From positions 19,279,307 through 19,343,306 of the forward strand of contig NC_134031.1 of assembly GCF_964204645.1 (NCBI RefSeq): a stretch of DNA of 64,000 bases, given 5' to 3'. Below the pieces are notes generated by a model. The model saw only the letters and a list, made by a program, of their open reading frames with translations. It searched no databases and was not told where the DNA came from. The position numbers were made by a program, and so were the translations under genes. How positions within the stretch are numbered: position 1 is the stretch's first letter; every line of letters starts with the position of its first letter. Source of the DNA: Tubulanus polymorphus (taxonomy: Eukaryota; Nemertea; Palaeonemertea; Tubulaniformes; Tubulanidae). Positions 1 through 12,600 of the stretch are shown piece by piece.

Positions 1-1548
1 TTCATTTCTAGGCCGTTAGATAAAACAAGCTTTCAGCAGTTGTCCTCAACAACAACTTTTTTCTATTGGGAGAAAGATCCTTTCCATTTTTCTTTAACTA
101 GTTCTCGTAATGTCTCAGTTCAGAACGTCCTATCTTACCGCTACAAATACAATTATTATACGGATGTTGTCAGTCTCTCCGAGGCATAAATACGAACAAG
201 ATATCCGTCGTTATTAACTGCTGGTAAAAGGAAATTGTCAAATCATCTCGATTACAGTCATAATCTAGAGTAATTCGTGCCGTCTGCAGCCGAGACTGCG
301 GTTCAGACGTTCAGAATATTATAAAAGTCCATGGTTTTCAAATCAGATGGCGACTGGTAGATATCAAAGCCCGGTACCATTTTGTGAGCTTGATTCGATA
401 GGGGAAATCCAGCTCGATACTGTATAGAACTCGGTGCAGAATCGCAAACCAAGAAACTGTGGCACTGGATTCAGAGTCAAATGAGACCCACACAATTGTG
501 GAATCAGGTCCATCCAGGCATAGACGAATTAAATTCATAACTGTGGAACAGAGTTCAATCCAAAACAACAACGGGTCCACAAATTCAAGATAAGACCACA
601 AGTAAAAGTAGTCACAGGGCAGTAACCTGGCTTAGGTATATACACGAGGTTAGACCGTGTCGGAGTTTACTCAATGTATTAAACCATGAAGGATGTAAAC
701 AATATAATTGCGGGATTGATAAATATTGGATCATTAAGAGCTAAGATCAAACCGGTAATGACCTACGATTAACACGGAAACTATTTTACTCTCTGTGCAC
801 ATAGGAATCTCAGCATTAAATATTGACTATATTCTGGACGTTATTAATCTCTTCCCCAAGGGCAGCGTACTTCAGACATTTCCTGTAGCGAAGGACAGCT
901 CAGCTAAATGCCGTTGCTCCTTCCCAGGCAGATCCGTCTCAAAAATATGTTCTCTAACAAAAAGTTATCTATTCACTAACAAAACCCATCATCCTTTCAT
1001 AACAAGAGATTCTTTTTTAACGGGGTCCGTCTGCCTAGTTTACGAAGCCCATCGTGGACTCCATTGTGAGGTTGTCTCAATAAGCCAGTTGCACGCGAGT
1101 TTAACCCCCTAATATGTCCATTCCAACAGGAAATGAAGGATCCTACGCGAGTTTCAAGCAAACGCCATTCCCTTACTAGATTCCATGTCAGAGCGCGGCC
1201 TTGATTGGGTTTCTAAGTGACATTTTCGGGACACGGGAACAATTCTCTACGACTTGTCCTCGACTTATAGGTCAACGAAAACCAACACTACTCGCATACG
1301 CAAACGTGACAAGACTGAACTGAAAACGAAAACTACAATAACAAACCATCTTTTTCAATGATATAATCGTATTTTATAATTTATTCTTTTATTTACGCGT
1401 TTGCATCATCGAACATAATACGTAACATATATTCATGAATCAAGCGACGCAATTGCGACATTGGTTTAGTATTTTAATGTATTTACATGACTAGTTATAG
1501 TGTGTTAATGCAGATTACAGCATGAATCCAGACTTCACATTGTGTTCA

Positions 1549-1676
1549 GGGGCTGGTTCCACAGTCGAGACTTAAGTCCATGAGTTGGCTTAAGTCTTAA
1601 GATTGGTCTTATGGTGTAAGATTGGCTATAGAACTAACATGGTCTAAGACTAAGCCAAGACTATGGAACCGGCCCC
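1549..1676. mobile_element. Short palindromic element (GGGGCYGGTT family), copy 1
   Basis: The left end reads GGGGCTGGTTCCA and the right end, on the other strand, reads GGGGCCGGTTCCA. The interior is also largely self-complementary (GACTTAAG / CTTAGTCTTAG blocks), so the 128-bp element could fold into one long hairpin. Related copies lie at 60072-60210 and, much shorter, at 3277-3354. It is too short to encode a protein, so it is probably a MITE or foldback element. Confidence 0.6.
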
Positions 1677-2369
1677 AGGAGACATTTAATTGTAAATGAA
1701 CTACAAACACCGGACATAAGACATTCAATCACAACAAATTGCGAATGTCTGAGAGGTGGTTCCAAGATGCGGATTATGAAATCCCCTGCAAAAAGTGACG
1801 TTTTCAGAGCTTGTGATTAGAATTAGTAGCAATGAAATTAGAAATAGATGATTCGTTCACAGCACGACTGATACATAGTCATATATAACGCGTATACTGA
1901 ATCACAGGGATATATAAAAATATAGCATTCTTAGAATTTCAATAACAAATGTTTTTATGAATATGGATCCTATTTATACAAACCACTAGAGGCTCGGTAA
2001 AAGTTACAATAGTCCGAGAACGGCCTTAGACTGGTCTAGAGAAAATCGTGAGGCTAATATGATATAAGCTTCGATTGTGTAACAACAAACCCCTGGGTCG
2101 GGGGTAAGCCATTTCAGGACTTCAATCCATAATGTGTAAACAAATATCAATTCTAAACCAATAATTATTGATCAATTTAGAAAATAAAATATGACCAATC
2201 ATTTATGACTAGTCAGAAGTTGCTAGGATGACTACAGTGCCAAAATGAGCTATGACCGGTCTTGGTGAATGCAGAACCAAAATGAGCTTAGACTTAAATC
2301 TAGGCACAGGCTATTTACAACTGGGTAATAACAATGTCTTCCAGCACCGCGCGTTTTAATACAAGGGCA

Positions 2370-2676
2370 GGGTCCCTACAGCTCAGTCATTCTCGGATAT
2401 AAGTTTTCAAGTTTTAATAATTCTAAATTTGAAGGAAGCGTCTGCATCACTTTCATAAAAACCGCATTACAGTAGACTGCTCCTTAATCGGTACTGTTTA
2501 AACCATGAATTCGGTGGTTTTGTAAGCAAATCCTGGACTTTACCGATTTAGGCATAGTCTATTTACTGTACAATTTCTAATTGCCAATTTCGCAAAATTA
2601 GACGAGTTTCTGGAATTTTGCTCAAATTAAAGGAGTTTCAAGCACCTTTCGACATTAATTAGTCGTAGGGACCCTA
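2370..2676. mobile_element. Short inverted-repeat element (AGGGTCCCTAC family), copy 1
   Basis: It starts with AGGGTCCCTACAG and ends with GTAGGGACCCT, an 11-bp terminal inverted repeat around about 300 bp of non-coding DNA. The interior has blocks (GAAGCGTCTGCATCACTTTC and TTTTGCTCAAAT...GGAGTTTCAAGCAC) that recur near 8317-8553, 27380-27732 and 47527-47690. That pattern indicates a non-autonomous DNA transposon family. Confidence 0.6.
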
Positions 2677-2715
2677 GAGAGTCTCATCACCATCCATTAT
2701 GGAGAAACCAGTCGA

Positions 2716-5700
2716 TCATTCATTCATTGGTTCGTCCTCCGGTGCAGGTAATTCACCGGCGTTGAATTTGCGAATGTTCTCAACGACTTTCTGCGCGTAA
2801 ATTCGAATGCGCTCGTACGGTTTGTCGTGATTTAAAATAGCGTTCAATAAACTGATGCCGTTCTCTTTCTCCACCAGTTTACAATATTTCTGGGCTGAAA
2901 AAGAAAGGGAGAGAAGTTACATTCTTTCTGGAAGATTCCGTATGAAAACAATGTGAATATTTTCATCTCATTGCACTTATTGGTTACTTCATATTTTCGA
3001 AAAACCTTAGGGAAACGCTTCCACATTTGTGATTTAGCGTTAACTTTGAGTTAAAATTAGAGTTAAAATCATTTTCAATACCGGTAAATTAACTCTCGAG
3101 TCAAATCTCAGTTCAGAATTGTAGAACTGGTTCCAGGAATTTGAATCTTTATAAGTTTTGAACTTGCGAGTTCGTAAAATCGTGAGCTTGAGTGAAGCAC
3201 GACTTATCACCTAAAACTTATCTACCGGTATGCCCAAAATATCTAGAATTTTTACCGCAATAAGCTGAAGCAATCTGGGGCCAGTTGCTCGAAAGTTGGT
3301 CAGTTGATAGAATTATGGTATTTATCCATCGGTTATCTCCAACCAACTGGCCCCAGCCCTGCAGCAAGCTTTATGTATACCCAATCTTGCAATTTCAGAA
3401 ACTTTAGACTTGTCTTGAGATTTGAGGCCTTGTTTCATGTTTTTTTATTTGTTCTATACTAACGGTAAACTGATGTGAGATTACACAGTGCCCACGTAGC
3501 CCAGTGTTGAGACGCAGGTGTGTCGAAACAATTCAATAGACTTAATATTGGCTCGAACGACCTGAAAAATATTCACTTATAAATTCATTTCAAATGATAA
3601 GAAAGCAACGAAAGAGACATAAATGCCATCGAAGGAATTCTCGAATTTCACTTGATGGTCTTGCACCAGTTAATCTAAAAAGTCTTTCACATCAATATGT
3701 TCCTCGTCGACCACTTAGATCCAGCAATGATCCAACAACTCTAGTCAAACGTAATAACACCCGCGTTGCTGGTCACGCTGCTTTTACTTTCATTGCACCT
3801 ATATTACGAAATGCTTTACCCCAAAATATTTGTTAGTTTTGAATCATGTTTAAAAACATTAGTTGAGCTATATAAGCAAATAAATCATTATCATTATGTT
3901 CAAATACTGTACCCAGTTGCACAGTTGTGAGTTCGAGTTAAAATTTGTTCATTTTCAATGAGTCAAATTATAACTCACAACAGCGGTTCCAGGCACATTT
4001 AGGCAACTCAATGAACTAAATCTTAAATCAATTTCACTTTTCCAGCTTAGTTACCGGTAGTTGATATTTCGTTTTGAGTTGATATCCCAGCGCTCTATAG
4101 CGGCAACCATTTTGTTGAGCGTGTCGTCGAGACTGGGGTCAGCGAGAGTCCACGCGTCTGCGCCGTCGGAAGCCATGTGAGCCAGAACACCAGACGCATT
4201 ATAACTGACTTCTATACCATCGCTATCGCTGTCCAGCAGATGACTATAACAGAACAAAAATACAAAATTTCAACACTTTTAAATCTTATATATTCAGTTT
4301 AATTTTCTTTTGGAACCCGAGCGAAATTTTCCAAAATCCGCTGTCATATAGGTCATGTCATATCCGCTGTTTGGAAAATTGTAACTTCCTTAAAACGCAT
4401 GTTCCATTTTCGGGATCGATTTTAAGTCGCTCGAAAAAACTAGTCCATAATCTGGAGCATAAAACCCCTCCCCGCTCTCTTTAATCATGATATCTACCTG
4501 AAAACCTGCACGTACTCCTTTTGCATGAGTTTTGGCCGAAGTTCAAAATTTTCAGCCACGTTGCCCTAAAAACAATAATTAAATGTATGAAGTGCGTGCC
4601 AATTACATGAGAAAAAGTGGACCAGAAAAATGTCTACTTGAAAAGTCTCAACTAACCATCAATCCCATCATATTACGTAACAAATCGTGTTCATCCGGAA
4701 ATTGCTGCAAAATAGAAAATACAGCTTGTATTGAAATTATAACGCGCTGTATACAGGACGTCAACGATATTGAATGTCATACAAACATCTAAACATCTGA
4801 TGAAATATTTCATGCCGCAACCTTCTAAAAATCGTGAACAGTTTTTCGGGGTTTCATCTGTAAATATGAAACAAGTTTGAACAATATCACTACAGGGGTA
4901 GACTCCGCCTAAACCGCTCGAGTTGGGAACTTTATTTTTCTACGAACCGGTTATATTCCACATCGTGCTCCACGCCACTTCTAGAATTTCGTCGCAAACT
5001 TTCAAATTCAATTTGTATTCGATAACTTTCAGCATCATCTGAAACGCAGATAGAAACAAATTATATATTAGTGTTTCCTAAGAAAACAATCCTAGTAGTG
5101 ATATGAAGAAATAAAGGCCTCGTCCCCGGGTGAAAATGGCTCTGTAACTTTGTGGGTCTTGGTCGATAGAACAATCATACCAAATTTGGAATTGATCTGG
5201 TAAAAACTGTAGGGCTAGTAGCAATTTTAAAAGTTGACAGACGCTCAGCCCTAACCCATCTTCGGTCACAGTGAAGCTTAAAAGGCATAAAATCATGCAG
5301 CATACAATAATTGAGACGATCAGTCTCTACACGAATGCTCCATCTGTTGGACAGTGTCTAGACTTACCGCGACAGCTCCCAGATCGCCGACGAGTTGTTT
5401 TTCTTTGCCGTCGACCTGACACGCGAGACTGTTCAGCAGATAGATTCCGATTCGCTGAACGAAGTCATCGAGATTGTGGTAAATACCGCTGTTTGGATCG
5501 ATTACGTTTAGCAGAATACGAACTGTTCGCTCGTAATGATATAGCTATAAATAAACAGCGAGAAAATTACATTTAAAACCCATTCAACCCATACTACACA
5601 GGGTTCTTATAGATATTCCCTGATATTTCCCTGACCCTTAACAAAAAATTCCCTGATTTGAATTATAAGACAATCTCAGCGGAGGTGTGTTTCTTCTTGA

Positions 5701-8700
5701 GAGGTTCTTTGTGCCAAGACAACAAGACACCGAAAATTCCAATTTCCTGACTTTCCCTGCAGGGCAAAATAAATCCCAGATTCATTGATCAGTAAGAATA
5801 TCTGATAAATACTGTGAATTCTAACCAAGAACAAGACACCGAAAATGCGAATTCCCTGATTTTCAAGATCAGAGAAATCCAGAATTCCCCGATCTGTAAG
5901 AATAACATGAACCCATTCAACCTGAAATAAACTTAACACAAACTCTTTCAAGTAAAACTACTGCTCTTAATTCAAGTTATGAGTTAACCAAACTCACGAA
6001 GGGAAAATACTTGCATTACACTTTTGGTAAATTTTAATTGTAAAATTCAAAACTTTTAATGATCAGCATCAGGTGATGTGTTGAGTCTTGTGTAAGGATA
6101 GATTTTGTCCCTCAAAGGTTTTGATGTCAAATCAAAAGATACCGATACTTACCAAATCTTGAGGAATACTGAATTGACAGAGAGTTAAACCACAATTTCT
6201 GATTGTCTGAAAAATGAAAATTCAAATCATTCACTGTCTTCGTAAAAGGGATATAAAAACAACACGATCGAGAGAGGTTAGAAATGTGTTGCTTACCGTG
6301 TCTTCAGAGGGATGATTTTCCATTGCGTCTAATATCAATTTAATTGTTTGCCTATAAACAATAAATAATTTCAATATATCAGTAATTTGATTCAAATATG
6401 AGACCAACTTGGTTTCATAGTTGATATCTGACTCAGGGGTAAAACATCAAAAACGAATTTTTTTCTTACTCTTAGGGTCAAAGTTAACTGATAACTGGAT
6501 TATCAGTTCTACAGTAGTTTGTTTAAAAGCATTTTTAGGAGTGTTTAATGAACAATGAATCCTCTTTACACTGACCGTTTTTCTTGTAAAGTCATCCACT
6601 TCCGATCGAGTCGAACCAAATAGAAAATTGACGCACTGAAAATGAAAATTTCTCTAGAAAGGTTTTCAACAATTTTCTAAAATTGAATTTCAGGATAAGA
6701 AGTCGAATGAATTCAAGCATTTCTACAAACCTCGTCGATATTTGAATGTGTTTTTCTAACGGATGACGCTTCATCGCCAGCAATAACGCCTGAAATAGTA
6801 ATTAATTTCTGGTGACTGTTGATAAAGGCAATTCTTATGAAAAATTGCAATCGGGCTTAGATAGGAATCGACATCCCAGAACCATGCAACATGAAGTTTT
6901 AGACGAATTTCCGTAAAAAAATTCTGGATAACATTTAATTTCAAATTCGCAAATATTTCCAAAACCGGAATACGTCACATTGAAATACATTATCCGTACC
7001 GATTTCTCGATGCCATGACGACATGATTCATTTGTAAGGTTCGATTAAAGTGTAAAAGTTCAACGGAGAATTGTGAGAAAGCGAACCGTAAATCAATCGA
7101 TCCTAGACGTGTCTTTATCTTTTAATAATGAGTTATAGATTCATGACAATCAGTGACATATGTTCAATTCTACATTGTAACAGCTTGTGCATTCTGATGC
7201 CTATACATTTCCTAGTAAAGTACATTATTTCACATTTTTGTAGCGATAAAAAATCCTGACTTGTTCTTCGTTGAGCTCGTGCAAATTTTCAAGCTCAGGT
7301 CGATTTACGAACCTATCAGATCGTAAGGTGATCTGATCAGGTCGTTAAGTCAACCTGGACCCGGTTCCACATTTGTGAGTTAGAGTTAACTCTGAGTTAA
7401 AATTAGTTCATTTTCAATGAGTTAACTGTGGAACTGGGTCCTGAGCTTATTTTAAGACATCTAAAAATACAGTCCACCGACGAAAATACCCCACCCTCGG
7501 TTTTCCACTTGATGACAAAAATCTAGTTCATCGCCAAGTGATGTGATGATGATAAATATGATGATAATTACCTGAAGTGCGGCTGAAGAATGTTCGCTGT
7601 TCACGTGACGCAGAATTAAGAACAATCGATCTAAAGCTTTCAGTAGCGGACCTTCGCGATCTACGTACATTTTAACGGATAAAATCAGCTGCTCTTCATT
7701 AGCGTCACCAGTAATCTGAATAAGAAACAAATCACTGACCGCACGAACCGTAGCCAGTCCTACAGTTGTGAATTTTACTCTAATGAGCACCAAATCCAAT
7801 CAGCTATCCTGCTAGTAGGCGTGCGTATAAATAAGACAATTCACTCAAATTCTCATTCATTTTCAATTTACTGTCGTCTAAATAATGCACATGAAGCATT
7901 AGGTAAATCTTATTTCTTTCTTTCTTAATAAACTCAGATCTCAAGGGTGCATAAAATAATGGCATAATTCATATTCAATCATTGAACATATCAATCAAGA
8001 AATCTGAAACTGACCCCGGTTAATCTTTTAAGTAATCAAATACAGACATATTTTCGAATTTTTTCATGGAACTTCCCATCCATGATCGGCACAATTGGGG
8101 AATCGTTACACACCTGTTTTGCTGGAATATTTTCTCTCTGACACGGGGAATCTACGCATTGAAATAAACCTAAAAAGTCAAAGTATCTGCCTTCTAAACC
8201 ATCAATAGGACATTTCGATTCCGACTCTTGCCTGAAATGGGAAAGTGATCAAAAATTAACAGAACGGGGATGAACATACCTCTGGTCATTCCAGAATTTG
8301 CGGACTACTGTCCATCAGGATCCCTACAGATCAACTCATTTTATAATCTAGTAACCGTCCAGTAAGTAAAACAAATCCTGGACCTAAACTACACTGATTT
8401 AGGCGTAGTCTATTGATGGTGCAACTCTTTCTAAAAATTGAAGGATTTTTTAAGGGGTTTCAGGCATTTTGCTCAAATCAAAGGAGTTTCAAATACCTTT
8501 AAAAAGTATTTTCCACTAAGAACGAGTTCTTAAGGAACCAGTTGTAGGGACCCCGTGCATATGAGTGGAAGCAGGGTTCAGGGTGTGTGGTTAAAACTAC
8601 CTGAGGGTCGAATCATCGAGTCTATGAGACGTGGGTTCGTATGGCCGGATTCCGGGCAGGTCTGTTCCCGATAAATCCAGTGACCTCAACTCAGGCAGTC

Positions 8701-9599
8701 CTCTTACCAGATTAGCTACGTGCACGCTGGCATTCGGATATTTCACTGGACTACTGATGTCGCAATCCTGCGATAAGTCTAAATGACGTAAACGTTTCAG
8801 CCGCGTTAGAACGTCGACGGCCGACTGCATCGCGTGATTCAAACGCACGTCGTAAAGAATCAACGAAACGAGATATTTCATATCCGCGAGACGATGCATC
8901 GACGATATATCGATATCGCACTTCGATAGATCGAGATAACTCAGTTTATCTAACGGGTTTAAAATCACGGCGATCAAATCGTTCGCGGAGGGATACGCCG
9001 GTGGTAAGTCCGTCTGATCGTCCGGCCGTTCATTAACGATCGAATGAAGCGACAACAGCCGCAATTCGCGGCAATCGAAAATGAAATCGCGTCCGAATTT
9101 AGCCGGGGGTGGCGCCATCGTCGTTGGGCGGTGAAATCTCAACCGAGTCGAACAGACGTCGAGGGCTATCGGTTAAACGTAACGCGCGCAGATTCCGACA
9201 GTATTTGTTAATCAAATGCACGACGCGTTCGGACACGTTCGGGCAGAATGATAAATCAACGTCGAAAAGACCGTGCCTCGCGAGTATCTCAAAACCCTCG
9301 TCGCCGATTTCGCTGTTGCATAAATTTGCGCGATGCAACTTCGTGCGCGTTGTGTCCTCGAACAGACGCACGAACGAGTTGTTTATCACGTAGCCCATAT
9401 CGATGTATTTGTTGAAGAGGCTTTCGCAGATTTCGCCCGGTAGGACGACTCCTTCGCGCAGGCTGTAGTTACCGCAGTCGTCCACGTAGCTGATCGAATC
9501 GTCCAGATGCAGAACGCATTGTTCCAAACACAGGTCCTGCAACGATGCGACGGCGCCATCTTTATTCCGACGATGAAAATCGCTGCAATCGCTCTCCAT
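2716..9599 (-). CDS. ZER1: Protein zer-1 homologue (ZYG11/ZER1 family, CUL2 substrate receptor)
   Basis: ZER1 is the substrate-binding subunit of CUL2-RING ubiquitin ligases; the family recognises N-terminal glycine degrons. Fifteen coding exons, read right to left: 9599-8601, 8231-8114, 7715-7572, 6789-6731, 6635-6576, 6351-6297, 6206-6153, 5544-5368, 5038-4948, 4857-4787, 4704-4657, 4565-4498, 4243-4055, 3561-3464, 2894-2716. All junctions are GT-AG and phases agree throughout. The large first exon holds the N-terminal region and leucine-rich repeats; the rest are armadillo-type helices. Conserved stretches include DGIEVSYNASGVLAHM, RWDINSKRNINYR and QHWATWAL, which separate ZER1 from ZYG11A/B. 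The model is about 802 residues (human about 766) once a one-base surplus in a C run near 9103-9107 is allowed for. The splice acceptor at 9623 implies an upstream 5' exon that I did not find. Confidence 0.92.
3277..3354. mobile_element. Short palindromic element (GGGGCCAGTT), deleted copy
   Basis: The ends GGGGCCAGTTGCTCG and CCAACTGGCCCC form an inverted repeat around a 50-bp interior. The left end matches the element at 60072-60210 over about 15 bases. It lies in the last ZER1 intron. Confidence 0.5.
3594..3838 (+). mobile_element. Non-LTR retrotransposon fragment (reverse-transcriptase C-terminal tail)
   Basis: An 80-codon open frame contains HQYVPRRPLRSS, a central TRVAGHAAFTFIAP and the closing LRNALPQNIC. 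This is the layout of the C-terminal tail of LINE-encoded ORF2 proteins (RPLRSS ... TR...G..AF...AP..WN.LP). The sequence after the stop ends in a run of cattat-type units, as LINE 3' ends often do. It is a short 5'-truncated remnant, sitting in the ZER1 intron upstream of exon 14 and opposite in strand to the gene. Confidence 0.65.
5590..5960. repeat. Repeat rich in 'ttccctga' units (CAGGGT element family)
   Basis: Begins near CAGGGTTCTTATAGA and carries repeated tattccctga / tttccctga / aattccctga words. The same words occur at about 40810-41012, 45353-45400 and in the inverted-repeat element at 46230-46495. Lies in the ZER1 intron upstream of exon 8. It gives open frames by chance but no recognisable protein. 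Confidence 0.45.
8317..8553. mobile_element. Short inverted-repeat element (AGGGTCCCTAC family), copy 2
   Basis: The left end is AGGATCCCTACAGATC and the right end TTGTAGGGACCCC. The interior shares CAAATCCTGGAC, GATTTAGGC.TAGTCTATT and TTTTGCTCAAAT.AAAGGAGTTTCAA with copy 1 at 2370-2676. It lies in ZER1 intron 1. Confidence 0.55.
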
Positions 9600-9623
9600 A
9601 CCGACGCACGTTGGAATTTCAGC

Positions 9624-12600
9624 TGAAACGAAAGAAGTAACTTTAACGTCACCAGAGAGGTCAGGGTAGGGCCTATAGCATGTGGATGACCTTGTTTTTT
9701 TTAAATCCGAGTTCCGCACATTTTCACTTACGAATACTTTTTTTCACATTTCCATATATATCTTAATTATAAAAGGTCCCGAAAACGAGCCTCTCAGCAG
9801 CAGGCTTCGAATTTCAAAAATCAAGTATAAGAACATTCAAGCAAGTGACGCTCCTGGTGCTGACAGATTCATACCCAATATTAATAAAATTTTAGAAAAT
9901 TCCACCGAAGTACGATGTATCTTAGATTAAGAATATTGCTATATCGCTCGTAAACCCCACACAGTGACAGGCAGTGAGCTGCTATCTTTCAGAAAATATT
10001 ATCATGGCATGTGATATTTTGACAATGCGGTATTCCTGTAAGGCCTAGCCCTATTTCGCACTATGATAGTAACACTAATTAAAATCGACTATAGACCACT
10101 TTCAGTTCAGTTCGACGACAAAATTGGGGACTTTTTATACCTCACTCGAGTGGCTTTCAATTATTGGAAATGTCTCGGAGAATTTATCCCCGGGGAATTT
10201 ATCTCGAAAACATTAAGTTACAGTCTGATAACATTGATGCAACATTTATAAATCAAAGGACAAGGTAGGATCTTCGAAGTTTTGCTGACATTTTGTCATT
10301 TTATTTGGGTCATGTTGCGTATCAAGATTCTACATTCTAAGGGTTCGAGTCCCGGTATTTTTGCGCAATTAAATTCAAGCCAATGTAGAATTTATTTTGC
10401 AGAAACGGTAGCAACTTAACGAGTGCTGGAAAAATTCAAATACTTTCGATACAGCTATTCGCAAAGAGAGAAAAGACAACAAGTTGGATTTTATTGTGAA
10501 TGTAGTGATACGGGTGTATTGCGACCGGCTATGGTACTCGTGCGGTCTGGCGCGGAAGCGGCGGCGGATGCCAAAATTTGAATCGAAATAGAAACATCGA
10601 TTGATAACTTTCGCTTTATCTCATCAGAAGCCCAAAGGATCAGGTTGAAGTGTCAAAGCGCCTCCAGGAAGATCCTAACTGCAGCAACCGGCGAACCCGA
10701 GACACGCGCCCGGCAGCCCGAGTAACGTCGGCAAATTATGATACCTAAACCATTTTACTCAAAGAGACTCATTTGCATATTCAAAAGTCACGAGTTGAGA
10801 ATGGAAATGACAATAAAACACGATACTTTTGTAAACACTACGAGGGGTACCCGAGGCAAACCGGCTTGCCCACGCGGAGTCTCGAGTACTTTTCAGGTAC
10901 TTAGCCTAGAAAGTAGAAATTCCCTTCGTCGGACAAAAAAGTCACGGAGTGTTTGTCTCGCCACGCTTCTAATCAGTCAAACGGCAATACGATCGCACCC
11001 ATGTACTTTTAGAATTTATATCGACATAACTAATGATAAAAAAGTTGGCTTGCCCGGATCCGTGCAATGTATTGAATTTCGGAAAGAGCCATCGAACAAA
11101 ATAATAGGATTTCAACGACAATATTAGTACCACCCCTCAAATCGTAGTTCATGGTAACAGCGAAGGTAAAAAATGATCGGTAGTTCCGCCTTTCGATGTA
11201 TAGCTGAATTGCCATCTGCAACCGGACTGCAACTTGCTTGGAAAAAAAGAAACATTGCCTTCATTTGAATTCTTCAGCATAAGAATCATAAAATGACAGT
11301 CACTGAAGGAAAAACGAAGTAACAGTACATTATTACACAAAACATGAAAAGTACATCTGCACTACAGGCCAGACTTTGTAGACAGTTACTAAAAGTTTAC
11401 CCCCGGGCAACAATAGTCTGAGCAAATACGTTTTTACTACTATTGAACTCTAGGGTTAGGAATACTTTAAATATATCTCCATAATAAATACATTTTCATA
11501 GATCTCCTCATTTTCACATTAAGCCCAAAGGTAGAGTTCGATACCAAGAACACGCCCTAGAATTATTCATGTCAACGTTATAGTAAATTTAAGATCACTA
11601 CCCAGCTGCCAAGTTTATCAATATGAGTGAATTAGTTTAAACAGAACCGAATCACATTCTAACCACAGTTTATAGATCACTCATTACCGGTGACGTTGCG
11701 ATCAACTTTCCACACTTCTCAAAACCTAAATAGTATTCTAAATATAAAATCTCGGAACAAGAATAGATATTTCGTTTTATAATACAGGCCCGGATCGGGT
11801 CAAAAGGACCCGACACGAGAATTGTATGTATTTCACAGAAAAATGCGTTTGGCGGCTGTGACAGGTTGAAGGACGCGCAGCCAGTTCACCGCATTTTCCG
11901 TTTACCCTTGAACTGCGGGAAGAGTTTTATGTGCCATCATAAAAAATCGAAGTCATGCTGACTCTTCAGAGTTCACAGACTGTGCGTATAAGTACATCGT
12001 AGTGGAGGTGTCTGGAAAAAAATGAGATTTTCATCGCACTGTGTTCCTCATTTTATGCATGTATAAAGTCTACGAATTTTCATATGCAAATTGCTAATAC
12101 ATATTATAATACATTTTCATTTCTTTTCGGTATAAAACGCCTACAGGGCATCTTTTTATAACGTATTTCATTTACTTCGTATTTGTTCCCATCCTGGCCC
12201 ATTGCGTAATCGTCACTCCGGGCGACTGGTATATGGTTGGTCTTGAAACTGTCTTGGCAGTGCAATGTTGGCCCGATCCGATATTCCCGTGTGAATGAGA
12301 TAAGATTTCGTAAGAACAGATTGCACGTCTTCGGGACAAATCTTCAGATTTATGTGTAAAATAGATAATCATTCATCCAATTTCAAAATTATGTTTGGAA
12401 AAAATACGAAGGTAATTTTCAGCTATTTCTCAATCATAGACCTGTGCACACCCCCATAATGACCTTGGCGAATACCGCAGACGTGGATGGAACCAGTACG
12501 GTTGAACTTACTCAAAAACTCAAACCTGTTCAGGCTGTCGTTAGTTCAACATCAGACCAAAGCCATTCAGATATACGTTTATCAATTTATGGCTCTTTTT

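Larger units (their letters stand above)
1..2715. other. Intergenic, no gene recognised
   Basis: No open frame here resembles a protein I know. Around 460-560 there is a copy of the dispersed repeat built on a 'tgtggaactggattcagagt' type core. At 1549-1676 and about 2370-2676 lie two short inverted-repeat elements, listed separately. The 3' UTR of the minus-strand ZER1 gene probably occupies part of the right-hand side, but I could not fix a poly(A) site. Confidence 0.6.

Noticed and set aside
795..1112. 105-codon plus-strand frame
   Set aside because: Non-ATG start, no domain or motif, AT-rich surroundings; treated as chance.
6960..7060. Extra ZER1 exon in the interval between exons 3 and 4
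   Set aside because: Exons 3 (ends ...SAALQ) and 4 (starts ALLLAMKRH) join in phase and match the family without a gap.
10330..10350. tRNA-like B box GGTTCGAGTCC
   Set aside because: No A box or cloverleaf could be formed with the preceding 80 bases.
10738..11127. 129-codon plus-strand frame
   Set aside because: No similarity to known proteins, mixed composition, no splice support; treated as chance.
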